A DNA stretch of 64,000 nt from NCBI GenBank assembly GCA_019925795.1, contig CM034312.1, positions 22,781,914 through 22,845,913 on the forward strand. The letters run 5' to 3'. This DNA comes from Dendrobium chrysotoxum (Eukaryota; Streptophyta; Magnoliopsida; Asparagales; Orchidaceae). A model generated the notes under the pieces. The model did not search any database. It was not told the origin of the DNA and saw only the letters and a program-made list of their open reading frames with translations. The translations under genes and the position numbers were made by a program. Positions within the stretch are counted from its first letter, which is position 1; the number at the start of each line of letters is the position of its first letter. Positions 12,550 through 23,639 of this stretch are shown here, piece by piece.

Positions 12550-14587
12550 CTTCAATGTTAACACCCTGAAAAACCCCCCATCTAGAAGTCCAGAGAAAGC
12601 ATCCATTACAAGACAAAACAGATAAGGACTGAGGGGGCAGCCTTGCCTCAGCCCAGCAGAAGAGGAAAAATATCCTTCCGAAGCCCCATTAATCAAGATA
12701 GAGAAATTGACATCTAAGATGCAAGCTTTAATCCAATTGATGAAGGTTCCAGGAAAGCCCTTTTGTTCAAGACGTGCTAGAAGAAATTCCCTTGATACCG
12801 TGTCAAATGCTTTGCGAATGTCTAACTTAGCACAGAAATATTTATGACCTCCCCTTTTATTGTGCATGGATAGAAGCTCTTTCGCAAGGATAATTTTATC
12901 CGTAGAAATTCTAGCCTTAATGAAACCGGCTTGGTTGTCTTTAACAATGAAAGGCATAATGGGTTTGAGCCTATTGGCTAAGATCTTTGCAATGATCTTG
13001 TAAAGAACATTACAGAGAGCAATAGGCCTGAAATCAGAAAATGAGTTAGCATGTTTTGATTTAGGAACAAGAGCAATGGCCGTAGATTTAACACCGCTCG
13101 GAAGATAGCCACTAGAAAAGAAAGCTTTGATGGCCTTACATACTGACGGACCCACAATGTGCCATCCTGATCTATGAAAGTGAAAGTTGAAGCCATCTGG
13201 TCCAAAGGCAGATGAGGAGGCACCCGAAAAAAACCGCTGATTTGATCTCAGCATCAATAACAAATTGCGTGAGAGAATGGGACATAGCAGAGGTAATAAT
13301 CTTCCCCACAGGAAAGATATTTATGTTTTGTTGAGTGGGCCTTGGAGGATTGAGTAAATTTTTGTAATGTTCTATAATATCAGTGATGGTCTATTGCCTA
13401 GAAGAATGGTGAATGATGGAGCCCATGTTCAAAAGAACTTTACTACTACTTTGTCTGGCACGGATTTTTGCATAAAGAAATTTCAAGTCATCTTCACCAT
13501 GAAAGAGCCACTTAACTTTAGCTCTTTGAATTACCCAGGAAGCTAACATATTAGAGAAGTTAGCAATGGTGGAGTTTATGTCCTTTAGATTGGCATTGAG
13601 ATTGTAATTGAGAGGGTCTGAATTGAGACATTCAAGACAATCAAATTGCTTCTGATGCAAAATAGTGAGATGCTTTTGGATGATAGAGGAGTTAGACCAG
13701 TCCATGCTATTAATAATACCCTTAAGAAGCCTCAGCTTGCTGCTCAGATCCAGAATAGGATTTCCCGAAGTGGGTTTCGAGAAAATCTCAAGCATCGAGA
13801 CCCAATACCTATCCAACATAGTCCAGTAATTTTTAAATAAAAATCTGTGTTTGATAGGGTGTGAGATACCTGAGTGAATAATGACAGGGGAATGATCTGA
13901 GTTTGATGGACTTTGAAAAGAACAGAAGGAGGAAGGAAAGGCAGCCCTCCATTCCTCATTAACAAGAGCTCTATCTAATTTAATATGTATTGGATTGTCC
14001 AAGCATTGATTATACCAAGTGTAACGGCAGCCTACAGAATGTAGATCAAATAGTTTGGCATCATTTATCAAGTGATTGAGCTCCCAAAGATTTTTATTGG
14101 TCAACATGGAACCACCAACCTTTTCGTAAGCAAAACGGCAACAATTGAAATCTCCAATAAGAATCCAGGGAGAGTTCTGAGGTGGCATAAGTTGCCTAAT
14201 GTGATTCCAAAGAGCAGCCCTTTCCAAAGGGCTATTAGAAGCATAGATGACAGATAAAAGAAAAGGTGTAGAATTACCAAAATGAACATAACCAGAAATT
14301 GTTTGATCCGTAACAAGGCAAGGAGTAAAATTCAACTTGTTAGGATTCCATTTAATCCAAATGCGACCAGATTTGGATTTATCAAAGTTATGACAACCAT
14401 CCTCTGTGGGGAAAACAGAGTGAGAGTAACTGAAGAAAGGGTCTTTAAGAGTAGCAGCATGAATCCTAGTCTTCAGAATGCACACCATGTCAAGCTTGAA
14501 TTTAGAAACCAGTTGTTTACAACTGAGCACCTTATCAGGGTTATTGAAACCCCTGATGTTCCATGCCGCAATGGATGGAACAAGCAT
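11040..14587 (-). pseudogene. LINE ORF2: endonuclease-reverse transcriptase, inactivated
   Basis: The 398-codon first part (14587-13391) is an APE-type endonuclease: WNIRG with N10, GDFN at D146 and N148, and SDH at 230-232. At position 39 the usual glutamate of the LETR-type motif is lysine (CILKTR). An in-frame stop follows near 13391. The palm of the reverse transcriptase (13263-12538) lies in another frame, with NQAGF, KLDIRKAFD and LRQGCPLSP motifs. The next frame (12616-12095) contains LLYADVLL, so the catalytic YADD is YADV. Thumb and connection (12263-11643) and a zf-RVT C-P-L-C region (11600-11274) follow, with further frame changes. The protein would nick target DNA and copy the RNA by target-primed reverse transcription; this copy cannot. 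Confidence 0.85.
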
Positions 14588-15798
14588 TAGTGTTTGGGAA
14601 TATTGGGGGGCTTTCGACCCTTCCCCCTAGTAGGCTTCTTTGCTGTAGAGAAATTAGAACTGGATTGAGGGTGGCTTGAGTTTGAAGGACCGAGATTATC
14701 CTCAAAGGTAGCATCATCCAGAAGGTTTTCTTGATGTTGCAAAGTAGCAAATTTGTTTGGTGACTGAAATCTGCCAGGGGATACTTGACCTTGAGTGAAA
14801 GAGGAGCTGGAAGTGGAGACAGCATCGTCATTAGGTGAGTTTAGGTTAGGAATCACAGGCAACGTGGCATCAACCTCAGCCAAAGGTGGGGGGGTACCAC
14901 ATTGTATGAATTTTTCTGTTGGTACAACAGGGGGTTGAAAAAAGGACATAGCACCTATAGGTTGAGATTCATTGCTGTGCTGCAGAAGAACAGCAGGAGG
15001 GGTCAAAGAGGAGGTCAATGGTTTTGGGGGGTGAACAATATTATCTGTGGGAGCGCCTACTTCAGTAGGCAGAATTGGGGCGTTAGCGGGAGGGGTAATG
15101 ATAGAGGGCGTGATTTGCGGGGAAGGCAGGGGAGGTCGTTTGTGAGGTTGTCTGCTGGTACTCCTGCCCCGAGTAGAGTTGGAGAGTTTCCCAGGTTGTT
15201 CTGACTGAGCAGATGGGTTTGATGGGCAGATGGAAGAAGTATGAACCAGGGATTTACAGAACTCACAAGGATAGGGCCGCCATTCATATTGAACTTTGAG
15301 GCTGAAAACATCTCTGTCCAGAGAGATGGGGATTTCATCTGGGTATTTGGCATTACAATCTGCTTGAACGCACACTCTAGCGTATGTAAGACGGGTTTTT
15401 TGGGCTGTAAGAGTGTCAACCGCAAGGGGAACACCTATTTTGCTAGCAATTCTAGAGATACCTTCCGAATTCCAGCAAGCGAGGGGCAGGTCGTGGATCT
15501 TAACCCAAATAGTGACCGAAGAGAAGTTTTCCCTCTTAGGACGGAAACGGGGGTGCCATTTTTGTAACACAAAAGGTTTACCAAGGAGAAACCAAACTCC
15601 TCTATTCCAAACCATATCATAATCCTCAGAGGTGGTAAAGCGTAACAAAAAGAAGCCATCACTAAGGGAGAGAAGTTTCAGCGAACCTTTTAGCGACCAG
15701 GTTTTCCTGATAGCGCCAAGCAAAGCTTCGTAGAAAGGTCTCCTCCCCAAAGAGTACCCGACAAGACACAAGCTCCAGTCTTGAGCTCCAAACGACAA
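14587..15798 (-). CDS. LINE ORF1: DUF4283 / CCHC zinc-knuckle RNA-binding protein
   Basis: An open frame of 403 codons. The N-terminal 170 residues resemble the DUF4283 domain of plant L1 ORF1 proteins (W65, W70, HPRF near 82-85, VWVK-like segment near 97-100, DLPL at 103-106). A perfect CX2CX4HX4C zinc knuckle follows at C178, C181, H186 and C191. The C-terminal half is proline- and serine-rich with a basic end. Such proteins bind LINE RNA and form the retrotransposition particle. The stop codon and the ATG of ORF2 overlap as TAATG, which suggests coupled translation. The start gives the usual family length. It is a transposon protein, not a host gene. Confidence 0.85.
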   Translation of the reverse strand: MSFGAQDWSLCLVGYSLGRRPFYEALLGAIRKTWSLKGSLKLLSLSDGFFLLRFTTSEDYDMVWNRGVWFLLGKPFVLQKWHPRFRPKRENFSSVTIWVKIHDLPLACWNSEGISRIASKIGVPLAVDTLTAQKTRLTYARVCVQADCNAKYPDEIPISLDRDVFSLKVQYEWRPYPCEFCKSLVHTSSICPSNPSAQSEQPGKLSNSTRGRSTSRQPHKRPPLPSPQITPSIITPPANAPILPTEVGAPTDNIVHPPKPLTSSLTPPAVLLQHSNESQPIGAMSFFQPPVVPTEKFIQCGTPPPLAEVDATLPVIPNLNSPNDDAVSTSSSSFTQGQVSPGRFQSPNKFATLQHQENLLDDATFEDNLGPSNSSHPQSSSNFSTAKKPTRGKGRKPPNIPKH

Positions 15799-16107
15799 TT
15801 TATCCCCAGAGAAGGGGATGATCTCAGGTTCAGAGGGATAGAAGGACAGAGGGATGTTTTCGGTAGCAGCTTCCGGAGGTGCTACAATATTATTCTAATC
15901 ACGGTGGCAAGAAGTGCTGGCTCCACCATTCCCAGAGGGAGGAGGGGGGAAATCAGATTCAGGAAACATTAGAGAAAGGGGGACCTCCGGCAGGGCCGGA
16001 GGAGGAGGCGATGGAGTGGCGGGAGAACAAAACTGCAGGTGAGGAGAAACCCTAGCAGAGCCTCACGCCGACTTCTTCTTTTTTTTTTAAATATACTCCA
16101 ATTGTTC

Positions 16108-16118
16108 ATATTTATCTT
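16108..16118. repeat. Candidate target-site duplication, 5' side of the L1 LINE
   Basis: ATATTTATCTT, identical to 10578-10588. If real, the LINE begins at 16107. Confidence 0.4.
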
Positions 16119-16755
16119 ATTATACACAAATCTCATGACAATATTTAAAGTGAAATAATTTGAAATAAAAATGTCGAATCATTAAAATTTTAATTCTAAT
16201 AAATTTATAGTCAAATCCAATATTTCGATTAGATAAACCTAATAACATCAAAATTATATCATTTTGAGTTTAAAGAAACTCAAATCAAATATTTAAAATA
16301 TGGTTGAAATTTTTATAACATTGTTTAAAGGATTAAATATAATGTATTAAAGAATTCATGTCATCATTGTTCAATAAATTTTACGCTGATTATCGACTAC
16401 CAAACGCAACCCTCTATCTAGAGGTTGGGATCAAGCGACGTCAATATTAATAGAACACAACTGATCTCATATAATAGGATAAAGACTTATTGTTTTATTT
16501 AAAAGATCAAACAATCTTCAAATCTCACGTGTTTATAAATAACATGAATATCTTAGCGAGAACAGTGAACTTAAGATCATTCAATTCTAATATTATCGAG
16601 ACATTTAAACACATAAAAATGAATTATAATTACAAAAACAACACATGCGATGCGATCCGACAGAATGTTTAAAATTTTGGGCTAAAATTATCAAGTATAA
16701 AAAGATTTATATATTAATTTAAAATTAAGATTTATGTCTTAATCATAATCCATAT
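16119..16755. other. AT-rich intergenic DNA, no gene seen
   Basis: Noncoding appearance; the short frame at 16490-16672 resembles nothing I know. Confidence 0.4.
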
Positions 16756-16758
16756 TAA

Positions 16759-16884
16759 GGCTTCGATTAGGCCGGCTTTCTTACTGTTTCTTAAAGTAGC
16801 TTTTTTATATAAAAATTTTAATTTTTGCATATTTTTTAACTAAAAAACTGCTTAAAACAGTAGGAAAGCCGTTCAATCGAAGCC
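16759..16884. mobile_element. Tourist-like MITE (copy 1)
   Basis: A 126-bp fold-back element. The terminal inverted repeats begin GGCTTCGATT and match for about 30 bases with a few mismatches. A TAA trinucleotide flanks each side (16756-16758 and 16885-16887). TAA/TTA target duplications and GGC-starting ends are the signature of PIF/Harbinger-mobilised Tourist elements. It lies about 120 bp downstream of the carboxylesterase stop codon. Confidence 0.7.
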
Positions 16885-17003
16885 TAAATTAAAAAAAAAA
16901 GGCCAAATAATTATGAGCGTAACGTAAAAAAGATATAGATGGTAGGAACTTTTAAGCGGTAAAAGGGGTAAGACATCGAAAATAAAAAGTAAAAATTGTA
17001 CTC

Positions 17004-18056
17004 TCACTCCGCCTCTTTCTCCTGCTTGCTGTGGCTCCATATGAACTTCCCCATCTCCTCAACCAGCTTCACCCCATCAGCCATCCCCGGAAAGATATAG
17101 AAAGCATGGATGGACTCCGGGAACTCCAATATTCTCACCTCCTTCCCCCTCGCCCTCAATCCCTCTCCGTAACGCCGCTGCCAATCCTGGAGCGGATCAT
17201 AGCCGCCGATCACCACTAGCGCCGGCGGAAACCCCTTCTCCAACTCCCCCAAGTCTTTGGGTCCGAAAACATTTGACGCCTCATGGTCCCGATCCGCTCC
17301 CTCCGGCAAAAACGCCCTCCAGAGCCAATCAGTCCTATCAGTTGACACCAGTGGAGCTCCGGCGAGCGCAATCTCCGATTTCGTTCGCTCCTCTCCCCCG
17401 AAAAACGGTTGGATCAGGACCAGCCCCAATACCTTAACCTTCTTCCATCCGCCGTTGCCTGCCCAACGGCGGGCGACGTGGTGCGCGATGTTGGCCCCGG
17501 CGCTGTCGCCGGCGAGGAAACAGGACGAGGGATCGGCGAGATGGCCAGCAACAGCGTCGATCCCGCCGGAGTCGATGAATCGGAGGGTGTCGATGCCGTC
17601 GTCGTAAGGAGCGGGGAAGCGGTTTTCAGGGGAGAGGCGGTAGTTGACGGAGACTATGATGGCGGGGATCTTGCGGGCGAGGCGACGACAGACGATGTCG
17701 TATGTTTGGTTGTCGGCAGTGAGGAAGGCGAATCCGCCTCCGTGGAAGAAGACAACGATGGGGAGATTCCGGCGCCCGGCGCCATCGGATGGGACGAAGA
17801 GGCGGATCCAGAGGTTGCGGGAGGGATCGACGGTGACGTCGATGGTTCGGATGCCGCGGACAGGGGTAGGGTTAGGGGCGGCGCGGAAATCGACGAATGA
17901 GATGAGGCGGCGATTTATGGTGCCGTTGGAGCGGCGGGAGGCGTCGGTGAAGGCGGAGAGGAGGGTGATGTAGAACCGGGCCTTCCAGGGGAGTTTGGGT
18001 TTTAGGGCTTTTGCCGTCGGTGTGCCGGAGGAGTAGGAGGAAGAAGGATTGTCCAT
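17004..18056 (-). CDS. Plant carboxylesterase, CXE / GID1-like alpha/beta hydrolase (CXE18-type)
   Basis: An intact, intronless frame of 350 residues with an alpha/beta-hydrolase-3 fold. It has the oxyanion-hole motif HGGGF at 105-109, the nucleophile elbow GDSAG with Ser185, an acidic residue at Asp287 (GGYDPL) and the catalytic histidine His317 (SIHAF). His317 is present, so this should be an active esterase; the related gibberellin receptor GID1 has lost that histidine. The sequence recalls Arabidopsis CXE18. Such enzymes hydrolyse small esters (acyl glycosides, xenobiotics, possibly hormone esters); the substrate is not evident. There is no signal peptide, so it is probably cytosolic. The coding region is clearly richer in GC than its flanks. 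The ATG at 18056 gives the usual family length. Confidence 0.9.
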   Translation of the reverse strand: MDNPSSSYSSGTPTAKALKPKLPWKARFYITLLSAFTDASRRSNGTINRRLISFVDFRAAPNPTPVRGIRTIDVTVDPSRNLWIRLFVPSDGAGRRNLPIVVFFHGGGFAFLTADNQTYDIVCRRLARKIPAIIVSVNYRLSPENRFPAPYDDGIDTLRFIDSGGIDAVAGHLADPSSCFLAGDSAGANIAHHVARRWAGNGGWKKVKVLGLVLIQPFFGGEERTKSEIALAGAPLVSTDRTDWLWRAFLPEGADRDHEASNVFGPKDLGELEKGFPPALVVIGGYDPLQDWQRRYGEGLRARGKEVRILEFPESIHAFYIFPGMADGVKLVEEMGKFIWSHSKQEKEAE

Positions 18057-18107
18057 TATTTTCAGGGATTCTGCTTGTGGAATGGCTTGTGGATCTGATG
18101 CTCTGAA

Positions 18108-18115
18108 TTATATAG
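18108..18115 (-). promoter_or_regulatory. Possible TATA box of the carboxylesterase gene
   Basis: Read on the minus strand, CTATATAA lies about 52-59 bases upstream of the ATG, which would leave a 5' leader of some 25 bases. Other AT-rich candidates exist near 18247-18258, so this is tentative. Confidence 0.3.
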
Positions 18116-18205
18116 CTGAATTGTTTCCAATAAAAAAACGAATAGCTGGAGAGGGACTGGTGGGGAGATAGTAGTTAATCCTTTCAACAGGAATACATTA
18201 AAAGG

Positions 18206-18238
18206 CTCTCTCTCTGTCTCTCTCTCTCTCTCTCTCTC
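18206..18238. repeat. CT/GA microsatellite upstream of the carboxylesterase
   Basis: An almost pure (CT)n tract with one G interruption, 150-180 bases upstream of the ATG. On the gene's strand it reads (GA)n. Such tracts are common in plant promoters and leaders. Confidence 0.8.
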
Positions 18239-18239
18239 A

Positions 18240-18889
18240 TAAGAATTTATAATTATAAGAAGAAACAAATTATTAGCAGTCGGTAAAATAAAGGCTTTGT
18301 TTCCCACGTCTTACTTATTGCTTTCCACCGCAATTGAATCTGCCGCCACCATACTCACTCAGCACCACCATTATCATCACCTAAGCAGCGACGTAAACTA
18401 CTCTGTCAGTGATCATCATCATTATATCGTAAATAAATTATAGTAATCTCTAGTTTAACTACGCACCCATTTAAGTATGTATTCCGGCTAAGTATATAAA
18501 ATTTTAACAAAAATATGGGATTCAATATTTATAACTTAAATATGTCATGAATGACCATTTGACGTAAGTTTTCCATTTGCTTTCTACGATATTTTCCAAA
18601 AAAAATAGGCGAAAGAGTTCGTACCTAAACATATGCAAACAGGGCCTTCGGATGGGGTGAGGTCATGCAAATGGGTGGAGCGTTCGAACATGGTCGGGGC
18701 ATTTGGAAGACGGGCGTTCGGCGTGACGTCGTGGACGAGCCTTTGGACGCAGACGACCAGGGCGCGAAGGGGCGGGGCATTTGTGATAAACTATAAACCG
18801 TGAATGTTTACACATTCACTACAGAGGGACGAATGTCTATATAGAAAGTAAAATACATGAAAAATGTAGAAGAGTGTTGCATTCATTGT
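18240..18889. other. Intergenic DNA, no gene seen
   Basis: Upstream region of the carboxylesterase. About 18640-18780 is unusually rich in GC but has no recognisable protein. Confidence 0.4.
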
Positions 18890-20590
18890 ATATGTGAACA
18901 GTAAATACATGTCTCGATATATAGCCAAAAAGGCTTAGATAAAAAATAGAGAGACAACTATGCCTGATGAGGTTACATAAAGAAGTAAGTAATCAATGAG
19001 AGCAGAGCAAGAGTGGCTGAACATTCTGGCAAGTAGCAGAGGAAGCCAAAAGCTCTTTTTGATCAACTATTTGATGGAGTACTGTAACACCGTCCCTGAA
19101 GTTGATGGAAGGAACGACCAGCAACTTGGTGCAAAGAGAGTTAATGCGTGAGGCAGACAGAGACTTAGTGAAGATGTCAGCAAGCTGGTCCGTAGTAGAA
19201 ACATGATGAACAGCAATGTGTTTAGCTTGAATGCAATTCCTGATAAAATGATGATCGATCTCAATGAGCTTCGTACATGCACGAAAGATTGGGTTGCAGG
19301 TAATGGACATTGTAGATACATTGTCACAAAAAAGTGGAGTTGTATATAATGGGATGCTGAAATCATTACCTAGGGGTCTAACCCATATAAGATCAGTTGC
19401 AGCATCGGCAAGGGAGCGATATTTGACTCAGTGGATGAGCGAGCTACGGTGTATTGCTTCTTGACTGACCAGGTAATGAGTGTGGTTCCAAGAAGAATAC
19501 AATAACCAGCAGTTGATTTACTATCTTGAGTGTCAACGGCCCCAATCAGAATCAGAGAAGGAAAAAAAATGCATATATATTTTGGGAATAAGCAGTCCAT
19601 GATCGATGGTGCCTTGAAGGTAACGGAGAATTCGTGTAAGTAGTTGAAAATGATAGAACAGTGGTTGATTCATATGTTAGCATAATCGGTTAACGACAAA
19701 TGCGATATTTGGATGAGTAGTGGTGAAGCACTGGAGGGAACTGACCAGCTGACGGAAGAGTGTAGGTTGGCTGAATGGAAGTTGCAAGGTAGGATTGATT
19801 GGCCATTTAGAAGGTAAGGAGTAGACATGGGTTTGCAGGAAGTCATAACGGTAGTTTTGAGAATGCCCTGAATGTAAGCACGCTGAGACATATGATACCA
19901 AGCAGAAGTCCAGAGAATGTTAATGTCGAGAAATCGAGAGATGAGGCCAAGATTATGAATTTGAAATTTGAGCTAAAGGTTGTGAAGAAGAGTAGAATTT
20001 TGAGTCATTGCAGTAATAAGGATGTCATCCATATAGATCAATACATAAACGGTTGTATTGGTATTATTCAAGACGAGTAAGGAGGTATCCGCTAAACTCG
20101 TATGGAAGCCTTGAGTAATAAGATACGATGATAACATAGCAAACCACTATCGGGGCGCTTGCTTAAGGCCATATATGGTTTTATGAAGCTTACATACATA
20201 ATGTGGAATTTGAGTGTCTTGAAATCGGGGAGGTTGAGTCATGTAAATCATCCCGGAGAGATTCCCATGTAGAAATACATTAACAACATCTAATTGGAGA
20301 ATAGACCAATTATGATGAAGCGCAACCATGAGCAACATCCGGATGGTGGGAAATTTAGCAACATGGCTAAAGGTCTCATAATAATCAATTCCAAATTCAT
20401 GTTTGAAGCCTTGAGCAACAAGGCGGGCTTTATGTCGAGCGATTAAGCCACCAGCATGTCGTTTAAGTTTAAAAATCTATTTGGAACCTATAACGTGTTG
20501 ATTGTCAGGTGGAGGAACAAAGGACCAGGTGCTTTGTGCTTGAAGAGCTCAGAATTCAGAGGACATAGCATGCCTCCATTCCAGAATTTT
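18890..20590 (-). mobile_element. Ty1/Copia retrotransposon remnant (RT and RNase H)
   Basis: On the minus strand a decayed pol region can be followed. A reverse-transcriptase start lies at about 20470-20340 (ARLVAQGF, IDYYETF). The palm fragment at 20338-20147 has LQLDVVNVFLHG, HYVCKLHKTIYGLKQAPR. The RNase H segment at 19600-19370 has DSKSTAGYC and ARSSTE. The C-terminal end at 19310-18993 has STTDQLADIFTK. Frames shift repeatedly and stops are frequent. No integrase or clear pair of LTRs is seen. The tract from 18890 to 18960 may be the start of a 3' LTR. It is a dead fragment. Confidence 0.85.
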
Positions 20591-21289
20591 AATTTGAAAG
20601 TTTTAGTGGTTTTGATAATTTCCATAAATATTATTTTTAATATTTCATTATTATGATTAATAATATAAATTGGTGATTACATTGTTGTTGCAAATTATAG
20701 TTTAATAATTTAATTATTGAATTGGATAACCCTATTAATTGTAATTATGTATGAGCATATTTCAAATAATTTAAATTTTTTACAATTGATTTAATAATTT
20801 CCTTAATTTAACTCTCAAAATTATACTGAAATTAAATACCAACTGTAAAATTTTGAAAATAAATATACTAATATTCCTTTTAAACCTAATAAAGCCAAAA
20901 ATATTTTTAATAAATTTATTTTGATATTATTTTGAATTTAATTCTTAAAATATAGAGTAGCTAATAATTACAAAAAATTATATCAATATTGACAATCTTG
21001 ACACAACAAATCTATTCATTAAAGCACTTTTGCTGTAATATTAAACTACAAAACAGATTACAATTTAAGGATGTCAAATTCTGAAGAATATTTGATGTGG
21101 TAGCTATTTCATTTTGTTAATTTCGATTAAATCACTTAACTCTTTTTAAAAGAAATAGTGGACCTAAATAATTAATAAACCAGGTTGTCTTTAATCAGTT
21201 AATGTCAAGCTTCATTACACTGATTAAATTATGTTTAATCATGATGATTAGTCATCCCAACGCTGCTTAATTAAGGATTTTATAGTATT
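20591..21289. other. AT-rich DNA, no gene seen
   Basis: No coding signal or transposon end was recognised. Confidence 0.4.
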
Positions 21290-23210
21290 TAGGGTGGACC
21301 TAGTTGTGCAAGCATATGAGACCATGGATAATAGACAAGCAAAAGCTCAAGTGTGGACCCCAAAGGAGATGGGTGTCATATTATCATTGAGAATTATGAC
21401 AGGATTATTTGGGCATGAATTTATTCGCAATGATGGTGATTTAGATAAGATGATTGCTAACAATGAGTTTGTTCAGTTTACACGCACGACTGTAGAGTGG
21501 GATGCTATTAATATAGTTTATGGATTGACTACATGCCACTAGGAAATCTTAGAAGCTGTCATTCCCGATCATTTATACGACGAATGACATTCAGTAGTAA
21601 GAAAGCACTGCAAATTGTTTTGAATGATTTATCAATAATAAATAAAGTCAAGTACAGGAAGGCATCCTCAAACAAGCACAACAAGCGATTGAGTGTATGC
21701 AACACGAACATGAAACATGTCCACACATGTGGCACCTCCATGCTTCAAGGAGTAAGTGTCGTAGCAGAGTATGGAAGATTCATCGATTGATGGTTTCCAT
21801 ATATGCATACACATGATCATGTGTCTGTTAATCATTGTAACTACACATTGAGGTTTATCTATTACTACATCACTGTTGTGCTCCGTTAGCAGTTAAATTT
21901 GAAATGAAGGGAGATTATCATGTGAATTGAATCAAAATTTGACATCAAAGTCATAGTACATGAAGGCATGAGAGCACATAGGAAAGTCATAGGTCAGTGT
22001 TTAGCAGTTACGATGAGTCATACTCCTTGTTATACCATTGGATGGAAGCAGTGAGACTCGCCCATTTAGGATTAGTGTACAATATTCTAGTTAGCCATAT
22101 CATTGCTTCAAGGGCATCTTCTAGTCATTCTGTCCAAGCATATATGGGTGGTATTAGTGCCATCTTGTACTAAGCCTAAACGAAACATTTCTGTTAGGCA
22201 AATGTAGAGGTACACTTTTAGCAGTTGTTGGGATTGATGGTAACACTGGCTTGTACCTAGTGGCCTTTGTAATTGTTGAGACTGAGTTTATCGAGTCATG
22301 GAGTTTGGTTTCTTTTAGATGCTCCACGATCTTGTCAAGTTAGTTCTTGATCGTAGAGATATGTGCATTATCTCAGACAAGCATCCAGACTTAGTTTATG
22401 AGCATTGAGAATTTTTTTATGGGCTACACATTGTCATTGCCTACAACATCTAAGAGAAAATTTCAAAAAGGCATTATGATATCTTACAATTACAAAATGT
22501 GATGTCGTCTATGATAAAATGTATTGGGTAGATAATACATATGATTTGAATGTCTTCAAAAGACACATGCGATGTAAGAAATATTAAAGAGGCATATGAT
22601 TAGTTGTCGTAGCGGGAAATCACCAAGTGGAGCCTCTCACATGATGGCAAGTTTCATTATGGGATCATGACAATGAATGCCTATGAATGCTTCAATGGGG
22701 TTCTAAGACGTGTTTGAGGTCTTTCAATTTATGCTCTCATCATGGTCATCTATTACAATCTTGTCACATTATTTCTTAAGCGAACAGAAGTCATTACAGA
22801 TTGGATGGCATTAAATGGCTCAACTTTTTTCCCTATATGAAAGCTAACTTGTAGAATATTAAGCAGGAAGCACGCATATCCTCAAAACCTATATGCCCAA
22901 ATAACCACGAGTACCAAGTTTTTGACATGTCTTGTAGGGCATATCGTGTTGACATAACCTCCGTACTGACATGGGTGTGCACTTATGGGAAACCACAAAT
23001 ATATCACATCCCTTATGTGCATGTTATCACTGCTCTTAGTACCAAATTTTGGGATCATAACTCTTTCGTATCCCTCTATTTAACACTAGATGTTTATAAA
23101 GAGAACTACTCCAAATTACTTCATTTAATTCTTGAGATGAGTACATGGCCTCCTTTTAATGATAAAGGGGATGTTGCCACCTATAATTAAGCATCGAGTT
23201 GGTTGACTGA
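21290..23210 (+). pseudogene. Decayed Mutator-like (MULE) transposase
   Basis: Across frames, pieces typical of plant MULE transposases appear in order. An N-terminal segment lies at 21294-21542 (QAKAQVWTPKEM, GHEFIRNDG). A catalytic-core part at about 22205-22390 has LLAVVGIDGN, then DMCIISDKHP. A segment at about 22610-22700 contains ITKWSLSHDG and NAYECFNGVLRR. The SWIM-type zinc-finger end lies at 22927-23190 (CTYGKPQIYHIPY, then MSTWPPF). In intact relatives the SWIM part reads C-C-C-H; here one Cys is Tyr (CTYGK) and the IPC cysteine is also Tyr. Many stops and frameshifts make it non-functional. Confidence 0.8.
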
Positions 23211-23639
23211 GAACAGCTAGAATTCGTAACACTATGGACGAATCAGGCATCTTCAAGTCAGAGGTACACAATCTGTCAAAGTATTGGTCAAAATAGTGCT
23301 GCATGTTCAAATAATCCAAGAGATAACAATCTCTTCTTTTAATCAATTATTATCATATATAAAATTGGGTTATATCGTCTTTCTTCAATCTCCTTATGCA
23401 TACATGGCAAAGGCAACATATTGAGTAGAACACCAACATGCCAGAAGGAGAGTTGCATGTGTGCAAACATATGATGCCACTTTTGCCTCCCTATTGAGTA
23501 TCTCATCCTTGAGTGTGGTGCATAGGGCTTTAGATGTTAATGGTGTATGTCTTCTTAATTTCTTTAATTTGATGAAATTTTCTTAATTTTCTCCTATAAA
23601 GCTAACTATATTTTTTGGTTCTTCTACAGGTTGTACTAT

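Larger units (their letters stand above)
10589..16107 (-). mobile_element. Near full-length, inactive L1-type LINE retrotransposon
   Basis: On the minus strand the element has a 5' UTR (about 16107-15799), an ORF1 with an RNA-binding protein (15798-14587), an ORF2 with endonuclease, reverse transcriptase and zf-RVT regions (14587 to about 11050), a 3' UTR and a poly(A) tail (poly-T on the plus strand at about 10589-10602). ORF2 is broken by a stop and at least three frame changes. An endonuclease glutamate and the second aspartate of the reverse-transcriptase motif are also replaced. ORF1 is open. The exact 5' end is uncertain: it could be nearer 16080, where a poly-A/T tract begins, unless the 11-bp repeat at 16108 is the true target duplication. 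Confidence 0.85.

Noticed and set aside
14282..15567. Plus-strand open frames opposite the LINE ORF1 and endonuclease
   Set aside because: Antisense shadows of the LINE; no protein similarity recognised.
17257..17973. Open frames of 109-163 codons on the plus strand opposite the carboxylesterase
   Set aside because: They are shadows of a GC-rich coding region and have low-complexity composition; the minus-strand frame has all catalytic motifs.
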